Translations under genes and position numbers: made by a program | Part shown: in pieces, positions 20,210 through 28,951 of the stretch | Layout: every line of letters starts with the position of its first letter | Position numbering within the stretch: the stretch's first letter is position 1 | Source: Microvirga makkahensis | Lineage (GTDB): Bacteria; Pseudomonadota; Alphaproteobacteria; Rhizobiales; Beijerinckiaceae | Direction: 5' to 3' | Length of the DNA stretch: 64,000 nt | NCBI RefSeq assembly: GCF_009830105.1 | Contig: NZ_WURB01000003.1 | Coordinates: 310,001 to 374,000 of the forward strand | The notes under the pieces: generated by a model | What the model saw: only the letters and a program-made list of their open reading frames with translations | What the model was told of the DNA's origin: nothing | Database searches by the model: none

Positions 20210-20845
20210 TCAGTGCGCATAGACTTGAGATCGGGGGAAGAGGATATCTCCCACCACGACTTCCACGATCGCATTCGCGATCTTGGCGCCGCCTTTCGCT
20301 GAAGGCTCGATGGGGTTTGCGTAATCCTCGTGTTGATCGCAGATCAGCCGCAGATCGATCAGGGGCAGCCTTCGGAGGAAGGCCTCGCGCGTAATGACAT
20401 CGTTGAAGACCGACAAGGCCGTCACAACTTGGCGCTGCTCTTCCGGATCTGGAAAGCACCCGTCGTAGATCGTACAGAGCGCTGTCGGCAGACGGCGAGC
20501 CATCACCTGATCCAGAGCTTTGCCGTAGCTGCGGGCAAAGGAGTCCCGAATGTCGGCGATCCGGGACATGACCTCCGCGACGGAACGGGCACTTTCGCCG
20601 AGAATGGGGCTGCTGCCCAGCGCGTCATTGCCGCCGATGCTCAGGATCAAGTGACTAGCATCGTCGGGCAGATGGGCGAGCTGGCGCTCGAGACCAGTCG
20701 TGGTTGCCCCGTCGACGGCGTTCCTCGTGACCCGCCAGCCTGCGGGAAGGCTGGCCCGAACCTGCGCCAGGACATCCGGTTCTCCGGGCCTCACGTAAGC
20801 GCCGTTGTCGAACACGCTGTCGCCGAGCAAAACGACGTGGCTCAT
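20210..20845 (-). CDS. SGNH/GDSL hydrolase family protein
   Basis: A 211-residue SGNH-fold esterase or lipase-like protein without a signal peptide. Block I is VVLLGDSVFDNGAY with the nucleophile S10; block III is SIGGNDALG (N73). A DxxH-type block V is not obvious: near the C-terminus only DQHEDYANPIEPSAKGG is seen, so D/H there are the best candidates. Likely cytosolic; substrate unknown. Stands alone, with gaps of about 230 bp on both sides. Confidence 0.8.
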   Translation of the reverse strand: MSHVVLLGDSVFDNGAYVRPGEPDVLAQVRASLPAGWRVTRNAVDGATTTGLERQLAHLPDDASHLILSIGGNDALGSSPILGESARSVAEVMSRIADIRDSFARSYGKALDQVMARRLPTALCTIYDGCFPDPEEQRQVVTALSVFNDVITREAFLRRLPLIDLRLICDQHEDYANPIEPSAKGGAKIANAIVEVVVGDILFPRSQVYAH

Positions 20846-21008
20846 CGAAAGTCCTCGCTGTTTGGTTTCGATTCATTATATCATTACGTAGCGGCATATC
20901 CCTGGCGATAATAGATGGTCTTCCTCCGGACTAACGGCCCGCAGGCGCCGTCGCGGGAAACAAACGAAGGAGCCGCGTGTTCCGGCGACCTCCACGCGCT
21001 GCTTCTCA

Positions 21009-21033
21009 GGAACAGCCTGCTTCAGGCGACGTT
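21009..21033 (+). promoter_or_regulatory. EcfG-type stress promoter
   Basis: GGAAC (21009-21013), 16-nt spacer, CGTT (21030-21033). Transcription would start near 21040, about 30 nt before the ATG at 21070. Confidence 0.65.
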
Positions 21034-21069
21034 GACAGGTTGAGTGATCGTGCCTTGGGAGAAGGACGG

Positions 21070-21315
21070 ATGATCGAGACCATCAAGGTATCGTTGCTGA
21101 CGCTGATGCTGACGGCCTGGAGCGCTCTGGCCATGGCGCAGACAACCCCGAGCCCCCCTCCCGGCGACACAGGAGCCGGAACCGCATCGCCCGCAGCCCC
21201 GGAGGCTGCCGGCGATGGAGAGACGATGACTTGGCTGTGGGTCGTTCTCGCCGTCATCGTCGTCGCCGGGTTGTTGTATTATTTTCTGGGACGCGGCCGC
21301 GCGACGCGGGTCTGA
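21070..21315 (+). CDS. Small exported or double-spanning membrane protein, predicted stress gene
   Basis: An 81-residue protein with a signal peptide-like start (MIETIKVSLLTLMLTAWSALAMAQ), a Pro/Gly/Ala/Thr linker, and a C-terminal helix (TWLWVVLAVIVVAGLLYYFLG) followed by RGRATRV. The result would be a periplasmic linker held at the inner membrane. ATG 21070 follows AGAAGGA at good spacing; the longer frame from 20977 would cross the EcfG promoter. No family recognised. Confidence 0.7.
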   Translation: MIETIKVSLLTLMLTAWSALAMAQTTPSPPPGDTGAGTASPAAPEAAGDGETMTWLWVVLAVIVVAGLLYYFLGRGRATRV

Positions 21316-21351
21316 GCGCTGCCGGCGAAGCGCATTCCATCGAGCTGACGT

Positions 21352-21603
21352 TCACGCGTCAGCTTGAAAGAAGGACCTGAAATTTCCGAGCCAAGCAACG
21401 AGCCAGTGCTCAAGGGCTGTTTTGGCCGCCTCCTCCGTGGGCCCATAGCCCCAGGCATCCTCCTGCAGTGGCGTCGACCAGATCCAGAACCTGTTGCTGC
21501 CGTCATAGGCCACGCTGCCAACCTCGACCGGTCCCACGAAGCCCTTGTGACGCTTGAGCGGCACGCCGGCGACGGCGTCCTGCTGCCATTGAATTCTGCC
21601 CAT
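21352..21603 (-). CDS. Hypothetical protein, Trp-rich
   Basis: An 83-residue soluble protein with five or six tryptophans (IQWQQ, FWIWST, DAWGYGPT, HWLVAWLG). Composition and lack of Arg/Pro bias suggest a real gene rather than a shadow. No family or motif recognised. It is divergent from the SPW-repeat gene; an EcfG site in the gap points the other way. Confidence 0.55.
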   Translation of the reverse strand: MGRIQWQQDAVAGVPLKRHKGFVGPVEVGSVAYDGSNRFWIWSTPLQEDAWGYGPTEEAAKTALEHWLVAWLGNFRSFFQADA

Positions 21604-21646
21604 GGCTCCGATCTAGCGCGGTCCCGCCCCGGCACAAGCCTATGCC

Positions 21647-21671
21647 GGAACAGGCCCAGCCCCACCACGTT
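21647..21671 (+). promoter_or_regulatory. EcfG-type stress promoter of the SPW-repeat gene
   Basis: GGAAC (21647-21651), 16-nt spacer, CGTT (21668-21671), 31 bases before the ATG at 21703. Confidence 0.65.
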
Positions 21672-21702
21672 GGTCCGCTGCCGATGAGCGAAAGACCGAA
21701 CC

Positions 21703-22077
21703 ATGCGTTTTCTTCCCACCCGTATCCACGGTGCGATCGACTATTCCTGGGGCGTCGCGCTCCTCGCATCTCCCTGGCTGTTCGGCTTCGCGGATACGAC
21801 CACGGCTAAATGGGTTGCGATCGTCTTCGGCGTGGGAGCCATTCTTTACTCCGCTTTCACCGCCTATGAGCTCGGAGTGCTGCGCATCCTGCCCATGACG
21901 CTGCATCTGATGCTGGACGGCGTCGCAGGCGCCCTGCTTGCCGCCTCCCCCTTCCTGCTCGGGTTTTCCGGCCGAGTTTACCTGCCACATGTTCTGTTCG
22001 GGCTCTTCTCAGTCGCGGCGAGCCTCGTCACCCGCACGGAAGTCACGCTCGCCACCGGACATCGCGAGCCTGCCTGA
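21703..22077 (+). CDS. SPW repeat-containing membrane protein
   Basis: A 124-residue membrane protein of four predicted helices with two SPW motifs: ASPWLFGF (residues 22-29) and the variant ASPFLLGF (81-88). Each motif sits in a helix pair, the usual SPW design. The molecular role is unknown. The EcfG promoter upstream suggests induction in stationary phase or stress. It is followed 68 bp later by a small zinc-ribbon gene on the same strand. Confidence 0.85.
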   Translation: MRFLPTRIHGAIDYSWGVALLASPWLFGFADTTTAKWVAIVFGVGAILYSAFTAYELGVLRILPMTLHLMLDGVAGALLAASPFLLGFSGRVYLPHVLFGLFSVAASLVTRTEVTLATGHREPA

Positions 22078-22145
22078 CTCCCTTCATCTTCGCTTGCCGG
22101 CGGACTCGCATGAGAGTAACATTGTCTCCCTCCAGGGAGGCGACT

Positions 22146-22355
22146 ATGTTCGAACAAGCTGTTCAAGTCAGCGAGGCCCATCGACAAGGCGCGAGTCAGA
22201 TGCACGGAATGCTCCGGATGGCGATGAAGGGCTGTCCGGAATGCCGCACCATGCACATGATCGCATCGCCAGAGCTCGGCACCTGTGCCGATTGCGGCTC
22301 CAGCCTTCAGGTGCTGGGGGATGAGACGCTGGCCTCATGGGCTGAAGGCGCATAG
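22146..22355 (+). CDS. Small zinc-ribbon-like protein
   Basis: A 69-residue protein with two Cys pairs, C30/C33 (CPEC) and C47/C50 (CADC), spaced as a zinc ribbon. GGAGG lies 5 nt before the ATG at 22146. An earlier in-frame ATG at 22110 has no ribosome site. Function unknown; it may bind nucleic acid or act as a small adaptor. Confidence 0.65.
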   Translation: MFEQAVQVSEAHRQGASQMHGMLRMAMKGCPECRTMHMIASPELGTCADCGSSLQVLGDETLASWAEGA

Positions 22356-22400
22356 CCCGTTCTGCGAACCACCCTCTATGCTGTGCGTTCGGAGATTCGC

Positions 22401-23519
22401 ATGGCATGGTCAGGGTGGATTGGCACGGCAGCGGGACGGATCGGAGCGCGTCAGGCGGAGCTGAAGCTCGCACTGCGCGTGACCGTCGCCGGCACCCTCG
22501 CCTACGCCATCACGAAGTTCTTCAGCCTTCCGCAGGGCTATTGGGCGGCCATCACCGCCGTCGTGGTCACGCAGGCCAGCCTCGGCGGATCGCTGAAGGC
22601 GGCCATCGAGCGTTTCCTCGGCACGCTCGCGGGGGCCGCCTATGGGGGCTTGGTCGCGGCGCTGGTCCCGCACGAATCGCCACTCGGCATGGGGCTTGCC
22701 GTCATCCTCGGGCTTTTTCCCCTGGCGCTTCTCGCGTCCATTTGGCCGAGCTTTCGCGTGGCGCCAGTGACCGGGCTGATCATGCTTCTGCCGCCGACCG
22801 GTCAAGCCATCGGCCCCATCTCCGCTGCCGTCGACCGGGTAGCGGAGATCACGCTCGGCAACGTCGTGGGCGTCGTCATATCCCTGTTCGTTGTGCCGGC
22901 ACGGGCCCATACGTTGATGATGGAGGCAGCCGCCAGAGTCGTTTCGCTCAATGCCGGTCTGATCGAACTCCATATAAGCGAGCTCCTGGCGGAACCGAAG
23001 GGCAGAAGCGCCCTGCAAACCATCCATCCGCGGATCCGCGCCGCCCTCAAGAAGGCGGAAGCCGCCGCCGAGGAGGCCGCGCGCGAGCGTAGGAGCCATC
23101 TCACCGGCGCGCCGGATCCGGAGCCTCTCATCCGCACGCTCTATCGGGTGCGCCACGATCTCGTGATGATTGGCCGCGCCTCTGCGAGCCCCCTTCCGGA
23201 GCGTATCCTCGACAGACTCGGCCCTTCCTTAAGAGCCCTCCGGGATGAAACCTGCGCCCTCCTCTTGGACATTGCCCAATCCTTGCGGACGCGCACACCG
23301 CCGCCGAACGCCGGGACTTTCGAGGCAGCCCTTCGCGCTTTCATGAGCGAGACGGAGTCCTTGCGCTCCCATGCGTTTTCCCAGGATCTTCCCTATGGCA
23401 GATTCGGACAGGTCTTTGCCCTCGGCTTTGCTTTCGAGCAGTTCCGGAAGAACGTGAGCGATCTGCTCGCCCGAACAGAAGAGCTGGCGCAGAAAGGGAA
23501 CGCCGAAGCGGCGGGATGA
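22401..23519 (+). CDS. FUSC family (aromatic acid exporter-like) membrane protein
   Basis: A 372-residue FUSC-family protein. Residues ~25-165 hold about five to six helices (GTLAYAITKFF, LPQGYWAAITAVVVTQAS, GAAYGGLVAALVP, GLAVILGLFPLALLAS); the rest is a long cytosolic helical part. The motif YWAAITAVVV is typical of FUSC/ALMT-like efflux proteins such as AaeB, which is about 650 aa, so this is the half-size form. ATG 22401 follows GGAG at 6 nt; an in-frame GTG at 22383 is less likely. No AaeA-type adaptor gene is next to it, but a dead macA lies 2 kb away. Confidence 0.82.
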   Translation: MAWSGWIGTAAGRIGARQAELKLALRVTVAGTLAYAITKFFSLPQGYWAAITAVVVTQASLGGSLKAAIERFLGTLAGAAYGGLVAALVPHESPLGMGLAVILGLFPLALLASIWPSFRVAPVTGLIMLLPPTGQAIGPISAAVDRVAEITLGNVVGVVISLFVVPARAHTLMMEAAARVVSLNAGLIELHISELLAEPKGRSALQTIHPRIRAALKKAEAAAEEAARERRSHLTGAPDPEPLIRTLYRVRHDLVMIGRASASPLPERILDRLGPSLRALRDETCALLLDIAQSLRTRTPPPNAGTFEAALRAFMSETESLRSHAFSQDLPYGRFGQVFALGFAFEQFRKNVSDLLARTEELAQKGNAEAAG

Positions 23520-25193
23520 GAGGCTCCCATTCGTGGCGGAGCCGCTCGATCGAAGCGTGCCGCGCGGCGCGCCGGGCAATAGCCGAACACCACGCCAACC
23601 GGTGCCAAGCGCCCGATGGCCATGAGGATGATGGAGGGACCGATAAGGAACGAAACCTGCAACACGTTGGCAGCCGCAACGGGGCCGAGGCCCAGCAGAA
23701 TGCCGACGATCCCGCCCACCAGGGAGAGCACCACGGCCGCCGCGAGGAACTGCAGTAATACCTGACCTTCGAGAGCACCGACGGCGAGACGGATGCCGAT
23801 CTCGCGCGTGTGCTCGGTGACGAGGACGAACATGATGTTCATGATGCCGTTGCCGCCGACGAGCAGGAACACCGGCGCCAAGGCTCCGAGTTGCCCGGTG
23901 AGAACCGCTGTGGTCCCGGCCATGGTCTGCACCACCTGCTTCATTCCGCGGAGGGTGAAACCGTCCCCCGTGATGCCGCGCCGTTTACGCAGCAGGTGCT
24001 CGATGCTGGCTTGCACCTTCGACGGGTCAGCATCGTCCCGAGCCGAAACATAGACGCGCCCGATATCCGTATTGCCCGCGACGGGACACTGGAACGGGCA
24101 TGGGCATGATGATCGTGTCGTCCTTGTCGGCGCCGAGACTCGACCGCCCTTGGCTTTCAGCACTCCGATCACCTCGCAGGAGATTTTGTTGATGCGGATA
24201 CTGGACTCAAGGGGGCCGACATGGCCGAAAAGTTTATCCCGTACCGTCTGCCCGATGATGCAGGTGGCCCGCCCGGCCGGCTCCTCGCCGTCGAGGAAGG
24301 AGCGGCCGGAGGTCAGAGCGCGGTTCTGCGTGATCAGGACCTCGTTCTCTGTACCGGCCGGCGTCGTGGTGCGGCTTTCGTTTCCGTAGGTGGCCATTAC
24401 CGATTTCTGTACGACGGGAGCGACCGCGCGGATGCGGAAAGTTGCATGTGCATGGTTTCGACATCGCGCGCGTTGAAGGGACGCGCATCCGAACTCGCAC
24501 AACTGAGACCGAACTGCCCGGGCGAGGCGAAGAGCAGATCGCTTCCGAGCTTGGACAGATCCGCCGTCACCTTCGCGGTGGTGCCCTAGCCGATGGCGAC
24601 CATGGCGATGAACGCCGACTCCGATCGCGATGCCGAGCTCCGTGAGAAACGAGCGCAACGCATTGCGACGGATGGAGGAGAGCGCGGGCTCGATCGCCTC
24701 GAACAGCATCAGGCCGTCCCCGCCTTGCGCTTGTCGCTGTCGAGATGACATCCACGAAACATACGATGCGCCTGGCATACGTCGCTATGTCGGGTTCGTG
24801 GTTAACCATGATGACGGTGACGCCCTGCCCGATAAGCCAGAGGTCTGCTCCATGATCTCGTCGTGGATTTGCTGTCGAGGTTGCCGGTTAGCTCGTCGGC
24901 GAGGAGCACGGCAGACTCCGTCACGGAGGCCGGGCGATGGCGACGCGCTGCTGCTGGCCGCCGGTGAGTTCGCTCGGCTGATGATGCGCGCGGGCTCTCA
25001 GGCCGACGTGCACCAGGGCCATGAGGGCCTTCTCCCGCCGCTCCCTGTGCGAGATGTCGCCATACGTCAGACGGCGTTCTAGATTCTCCACGGCGCTCGT
25101 GCGAGCAGTGGAGTTAAAGCCCTGGAAGACGAAACCGAGGAAGCGGCGGCGCAAGAGCCCGCGGCCCGTTCTGTCGATACCGACCGGCTTCAT
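23516..25193 (-). pseudogene. macB: Decayed MacB-type ABC exporter (ATPase plus permease)
   Basis: The remains of a macB gene. The ATPase part (25193 down to ~24755) retains the Q-loop region FVFQGFN, the signature [15 protein letters not shown], and after a frameshift a Walker B/D-loop segment (DE..TGNLDSK) and an H-loop-like VNHEPDIATYARRIV, but Walker A is missing. The permease part keeps IEPALSSIRRNALRSFLTELGIAIGV, a frameshift, an in-frame TAG around 24587, then ENEVLITQNRALTSGRSF and C-terminal helices with NIMFVLVTEHTREIGIRLAVGA. The last ~20 codons are again out of frame. It cannot make a working exporter. Confidence 0.85.
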
Positions 25194-25700
25194 TTCGCCG
25201 TCACGGAATCCACGCTCACGTGCTGACCGGGCATGATGCCGACGCGGCCGATCTCCATTTTCCGGCCGTCGGTGGCGCCTGTCGTCACCGAAACGGCAGC
25301 AGGCTCGCCGTTCTGCAGAACCCAGATTCTGCGGTCCGCGCCCATCGCCGCTTTCTGGCTCGCGGGACGGAACTGCGGCATCCGCCGCAGAAGAGCGCCG
25401 GGGAGGCTACGCCTCTGCTGGGCCGTGGAAGCAGGCGGGGCGAAGCGCGAAGCCGCGTTGGGCACCAGCACGGCATCCCGAACCTCCTGTACCGAAATCT
25501 GCGCCGTGGCCGTCATGCCGGGGCGCAGGAGGAGCTCCGAATATCGACGTCGATTTCGACGAGGTCCTCCGCGATGGAGAACAGCACCAGGGTGCCGATG
25601 GCCTGGATCGCGAGGCGCGCCGGGGACAGCCAGCTCCGCCCGGACTCCTGAGCTCCAACAGCGCCTCAACATCCTGGGTCCGGTCACATAGGGAGTTATC
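25190..25700 (-). pseudogene. macA: Truncated MacA-like periplasmic adaptor remnant
   Basis: Only the C-terminal third of a HlyD/MacA-type membrane-fusion protein survives: LRPGMTATAQISVQEVRDAVLVPNAA is spread over 25452-25529 and ends with GQHVSVDSVTAK at the stop. Just upstream, in another frame, the trace LVLFSIAEDLVEIDVDI shows a frameshift, and the N-terminal coiled coil and signal peptide are gone. The stop overlaps the macB remnant, as in an intact macAB operon, so both decayed together. Confidence 0.8.
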
Positions 25701-25801
25701 GGCCATAGCTGTCCCTTCCTGGGGAACAGCACTCTTGGATCTATGGCCGGCAGCCCCCTTGAGAGAGGTCAACGTTCCCGCGCCGGATCGGCGCAGGCGG
25801 C

Positions 25802-27640
25802 CTATTCGTAGAGCGGCACCAGCTCCATCTCTGGCACGAGCACCAGTCCCTTGTCCGTGATGCGGATCTCCGGGATCACCGAGAGCGGTATCAGGTTGAA
25901 GCCCATGTACGGGATCTTGCAGCCTGCCTTCGTCCAGGCATCCTTCAGCGCGCGTGTTTCCTCCGCGACTTCCGTGACCCGCTTGTCGGAGAGGAGCCCC
26001 GCGACCGGTAGCGGAACCATGGCGACCATCTCACCCCGTTCCACCACGCAGACGCCACCCTGAGACCGGATGAGCGCATCCAGAGCCACGCGCATGTCGC
26101 CCTCGTTCGTCCCGGCGACGATGATGTTGTGGGAATCGTGCCCCACGCTGCTCGCCACCGCGCCGCTCTTCAGGCCGAAATTTTTGAGGAGCCCGTGCGC
26201 GACGCCCATTCCGTCGTTGCGCCCGTGACGTTCGATAACGGTGACGAAGGTCAGGTCGTTCCTGGAAAGCAACGCCTCCCAACTCTCCTCCTTGTCCAGC
26301 TTCACCTTGTCGTGGAAGAGCACGATCCCAGGCAGAGCCACGCGGATCACGTTCGCCGTGCAGGCCTGAGCCGGCAGCTCCGGAACGAGTTTCGGAACGC
26401 TCGGAATATGCACCGTGCGATAGGCCGCATCCGGATAGCGGTAGCGGTTGGAGAGCGCCTGATCGAGAACGGGAGTGATCTTCCTGTCTTCAACCACGAG
26501 CTCGCCGCCGTACCAGGTGTTTCGCACCTGCAGTTCGTCGTCGAGAAGCACCACGTCGGCGCGGCGCCCGCCGCCGAGACCGCCAATCTCCCCTTCCATA
26601 CCGAAACGCGTCGCCGGATGAAGCGAGCCCATGCTCCAGGCCTGCTCGCGGCTCATGCCCGCGCGGCGTGCCTCGCGCGTCACCCAATCCATGCCGAACA
26701 TCATGAGATCGTCCGCGTCGCGGTCATCCGTACAGACGCAGATGCGTTTGTGCGAGGCCCCTAGCTCCGTGATGGTCTTGATGGCCTCCGGCAGCGAGTG
26801 CCAGGGTGTCGTGGGAGGGCCTCCGCGCAGGAAGATCCAGATTCCCGCATCGAGCAGGTCGTCGGCGATGTCACGGTCTATGGCCTCGTGGGTGTCGGTG
26901 ACGCCGCTCGCCGCATAGGCGGCCACGAACTCGCGGCCGTAGATGTGCCCCGAGACCGGCTTCCCGCGTTCGAGCGCGGCGGCCAGGATCGCGTGGCTTC
27001 TCTCGTCACCCATGGTGACGGGCACGAAATCCATCTTCTCCCCGAGGGCCGCAGCCTCCGGCCAGCGGTCGAAGAGCGCGGCGATCTTTTCGGGCGTCAG
27101 GTCGCCGCCTGCTGTTTCGAGATCCGGCGAGGTGGCGGGAACGGTGCTGGGTACTGTGAGGAAGATGGAGAGTGGCGCCAGACGGGCATCTTCCAGCATC
27201 ATCTCGATGCCCGTGGCGTCCATGACGTTGCCGATCTCGTGGCTGTCGCAGAAGATCGTGGTGGTGCCGTTGAGCAGCGCCGCCTCCGCATAGGCGCAGG
27301 CGGTCACCATGCTGCTCTCGATATGGATATGGGGATCGACGAGGCCCGGAGCGACGATGCCGCCCTTCGCGTCGTAGACCCGCCCCGGCGCGCCGTTCAC
27401 CCGGGTGTACGACCCGGCGGGCTTCACCGCCGCGATACGGCCGCCCGCGATCCACACCTCCCGCTCAATCGCGATCCGCTCGCTATAGGTCGAAAGCACC
27501 CGCGCGCCGGTAATAACCAGATCCGCCGGAGCACGGCCGGAGGCCACATCCGCCAGATGCCGGGTCATGGTAGACAGCGGCGCCACGGAAAACCGTGTCA
27601 GAGACGATCTCGGGGGTAGTGAAGGTGTGCGCTGATCCAT
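25802..27640 (-). CDS. ade: Adenine deaminase
   Basis: A 612-residue amidohydrolase that converts adenine to hypoxanthine and ammonia in purine salvage. The metal motif is PHIHIESSM, followed by [21 protein letters not shown]. The C-terminal domain has [17 protein letters not shown], typical of Ade. ATG 27640 has AGGGGA about 8 nt upstream and is preferred; a shorter start at 27568 ([19 protein letters not shown]) is closer to the usual family length (~590 aa). Monocistronic. Confidence 0.93.
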   Translation of the reverse strand: MDQRTPSLPPRSSLTRFSVAPLSTMTRHLADVASGRAPADLVITGARVLSTYSERIAIEREVWIAGGRIAAVKPAGSYTRVNGAPGRVYDAKGGIVAPGLVDPHIHIESSMVTACAYAEAALLNGTTTIFCDSHEIGNVMDATGIEMMLEDARLAPLSIFLTVPSTVPATSPDLETAGGDLTPEKIAALFDRWPEAAALGEKMDFVPVTMGDERSHAILAAALERGKPVSGHIYGREFVAAYAASGVTDTHEAIDRDIADDLLDAGIWIFLRGGPPTTPWHSLPEAIKTITELGASHKRICVCTDDRDADDLMMFGMDWVTREARRAGMSREQAWSMGSLHPATRFGMEGEIGGLGGGRRADVVLLDDELQVRNTWYGGELVVEDRKITPVLDQALSNRYRYPDAAYRTVHIPSVPKLVPELPAQACTANVIRVALPGIVLFHDKVKLDKEESWEALLSRNDLTFVTVIERHGRNDGMGVAHGLLKNFGLKSGAVASSVGHDSHNIIVAGTNEGDMRVALDALIRSQGGVCVVERGEMVAMVPLPVAGLLSDKRVTEVAEETRALKDAWTKAGCKIPYMGFNLIPLSVIPEIRITDKGLVLVPEMELVPLYE

Positions 27641-27857
27641 GGTCGATCCCCTTTTCCGGGTCGATACCCTCCAGGGCCCATTCCCCAGCGGCATCGGCTA
27701 TTCGTCTCAATAGTCACGGCCAAGCTTAACCTGCAAGCTGAAGTCCTGTGAACATTCCTGATTCGCGCTTACGGCCCGACCGAAACACCAACGGATACAG
27801 GAGGTAAGCTAGAGCCTGTGAGAGATTGAGACAGGGCGGAGTTCGGGAAACGGCAAC
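27641..27857. other. Intergenic spacer between ade and the sRNA candidate
   Basis: No credible coding frame or strong structure in this 217-base spacer; it holds the ade leader. Confidence 0.5.
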
Positions 27858-27878
27858 AAAAAAGCGCCTTGCGGCGCT
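27858..27878 (-). terminator. Intrinsic terminator of the divK-proximal sRNA
   Basis: Read on the minus strand: AGCGCC, GCAA tetraloop, GGCGCT and six U. A GNRA tetraloop closing a GC stem before a U-run is a strong terminator. No annotated gene ends just before it; divK ends 270 nt upstream. Confidence 0.8.
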
Positions 27879-28022
27879 GGTCGGACGTTGGAAAGGTGGC
27901 CGGCTGGAAGCGGTGTTGAGGAGGCAACGATCCGCTCCCAGCCCGGCCGAGCCCACGAAGTCCCAGGAGATGCGGCGGACCTGAGCATCCGTAGGGCATT
28001 TCTTCCGCCGAGGCGGAAAGTT
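27858..28022 (-). ncRNA. Candidate small RNA with CCUCCUC loop, downstream of divK
   Basis: On the minus strand a sigma-70-like promoter (TTGCAT at 28056-28051, 16-nt gap, TATGTT at 28034-28029) precedes about 165 nt without a credible open frame, ending at an intrinsic terminator. The 3' part folds as a roughly 16-bp stem (GGCCGGGCTGGGAGCGG with CCGCTTCCAGCCGGCC, one bulge, one G-U) with an 18-nt loop carrying GCCUCCUC, which can pair with Shine-Dalgarno sequences. Similar CCUCC-loop ('cuckoo'-type) sRNAs are known in alphaproteobacteria. A second stem, GGCGGA/UCCGCC, lies near the 5' end. The stem arms are 27892-27907 and 27926-27942 approximately. Confidence 0.55.
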
Positions 28023-28147
28023 AACTTGAACATATTGGAAACATGGGCCGATGCAAGCGCCTATGTGCCTGAAAAGCTGCATTTTCCCATAAAAGTTAAC
28101 GGAAAGGTCGATTTTCTTGGAGAAATGCTCCGGTCCCGCCTTGACAG

Positions 28148-28531
28148 CTACGGCACTCCCCCATCCGCTTCGAGGTATGTTTTAACAGTGGCGATGAACT
28201 TGGCCACGGAAATCGGCTTGGACATATAGGCTTCGCAGCCCCCTTCGCGAATTCGCTCTTCGTCCCCCTTCATGGCGAAGGCCGTAATCGCGATGACGGG
28301 GATGGACTTCAGCTCCTCATCGGCCTTGAGCCAGCGCGTGACTTCAAGGCCGGACACCTCAGGCAGCTGGATGTCCATGAGAATCAGGTCCGGCTTGTGG
28401 GCGCGCGCCAGCTCCATGGCTTCGATGCCGTGGCTGGTTTTCAGCGTGGCATAGCCATGAGCCTCGAGGAGATCGTTAAAGAGCTTCATGTTGAGTTCGT
28501 TGTCCTCAACGATGAGCACGGTCTTCTTCAT
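28148..28531 (-). CDS. divK: Cell-cycle response regulator DivK
   Basis: A 127-residue single-domain receiver, [20 protein letters not shown] at the start, phospho-acceptor D53 (LILMDIQLP), then the conserved Thr in [10 protein letters not shown] and Lys in YMSKPI. It has the DivK signature [10 protein letters not shown]. DivK is phosphorylated by PleC/DivJ-type kinases and acts on DivL/CckA to control CtrA and polarity. ATG 28531 follows AGGGAC; a GTG two codons earlier is possible. pleD, which often follows divK in this order, is not downstream here; the sRNA candidate and ade are. Confidence 0.93.
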   Translation of the reverse strand: MKKTVLIVEDNELNMKLFNDLLEAHGYATLKTSHGIEAMELARAHKPDLILMDIQLPEVSGLEVTRWLKADEELKSIPVIAITAFAMKGDEERIREGGCEAYMSKPISVAKFIATVKTYLEADGGVP

Positions 28532-28631
28532 TGGCACTGTCCCTGGGCCCGAGGTGGCATTTCACCGGCCCACTTCTTCTGAGAATGGTATAGTTAGGCC
28601 ATAACCTATTGATGAAGTGCAAACCGACAGC

Positions 28632-28922
28632 ATGAACACTCCCTTAAAAAAGATGAACAGAGACGAGGCAGAATACGTCGCAGTCAGCGCCTTCGCGTTC
28701 ATCACGAGCGACGAGGAACGTATGGGCCGCTTTCTGGCGGTTTCGGGGCTGAGGCCCGACACGATCCGCTCCGCAGCCTCCGAGCCCGGCTTTTTTGCCG
28801 GAATTCTCGATTACGTCGCCTCCGACGAGCCCCTGCTGGTCGCCCTGGCGAAGGAGCTGAACACCAAGCCGGAGCACATCATGGCGGCTCATTGGACCCT
28901 CTCCCCCTCGGAGTTCGAGTGA
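28632..28922 (+). CDS. DUF3572 family protein
   Basis: A 96-residue soluble helical protein of the DUF3572 family, which commonly sits divergent from divK in Hyphomicrobiales. Key parts: AEYVAVSAFAFITSDEERMGRFLAVSG and AASEPGFFAGILDYV over residues ~14-66. No catalytic motif. ATG 28632 is preferred to GTG 28617. The next gene (dinB) begins 29 bp after its stop, suggesting co-transcription. Confidence 0.85.
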   Translation: MNTPLKKMNRDEAEYVAVSAFAFITSDEERMGRFLAVSGLRPDTIRSAASEPGFFAGILDYVASDEPLLVALAKELNTKPEHIMAAHWTLSPSEFE

Positions 28923-28951
28923 CCGCCTCCGCCCCAGATACTTCTTAAACC

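Noticed and set aside
22365-22389. EcfG-like promoter before the FUSC gene (CGAAC-N16-CGTT)
   Set aside because: One mismatch in the most conserved GG of the -35 and only about 5 nt of leader before the ATG; not convincing without a TSS.
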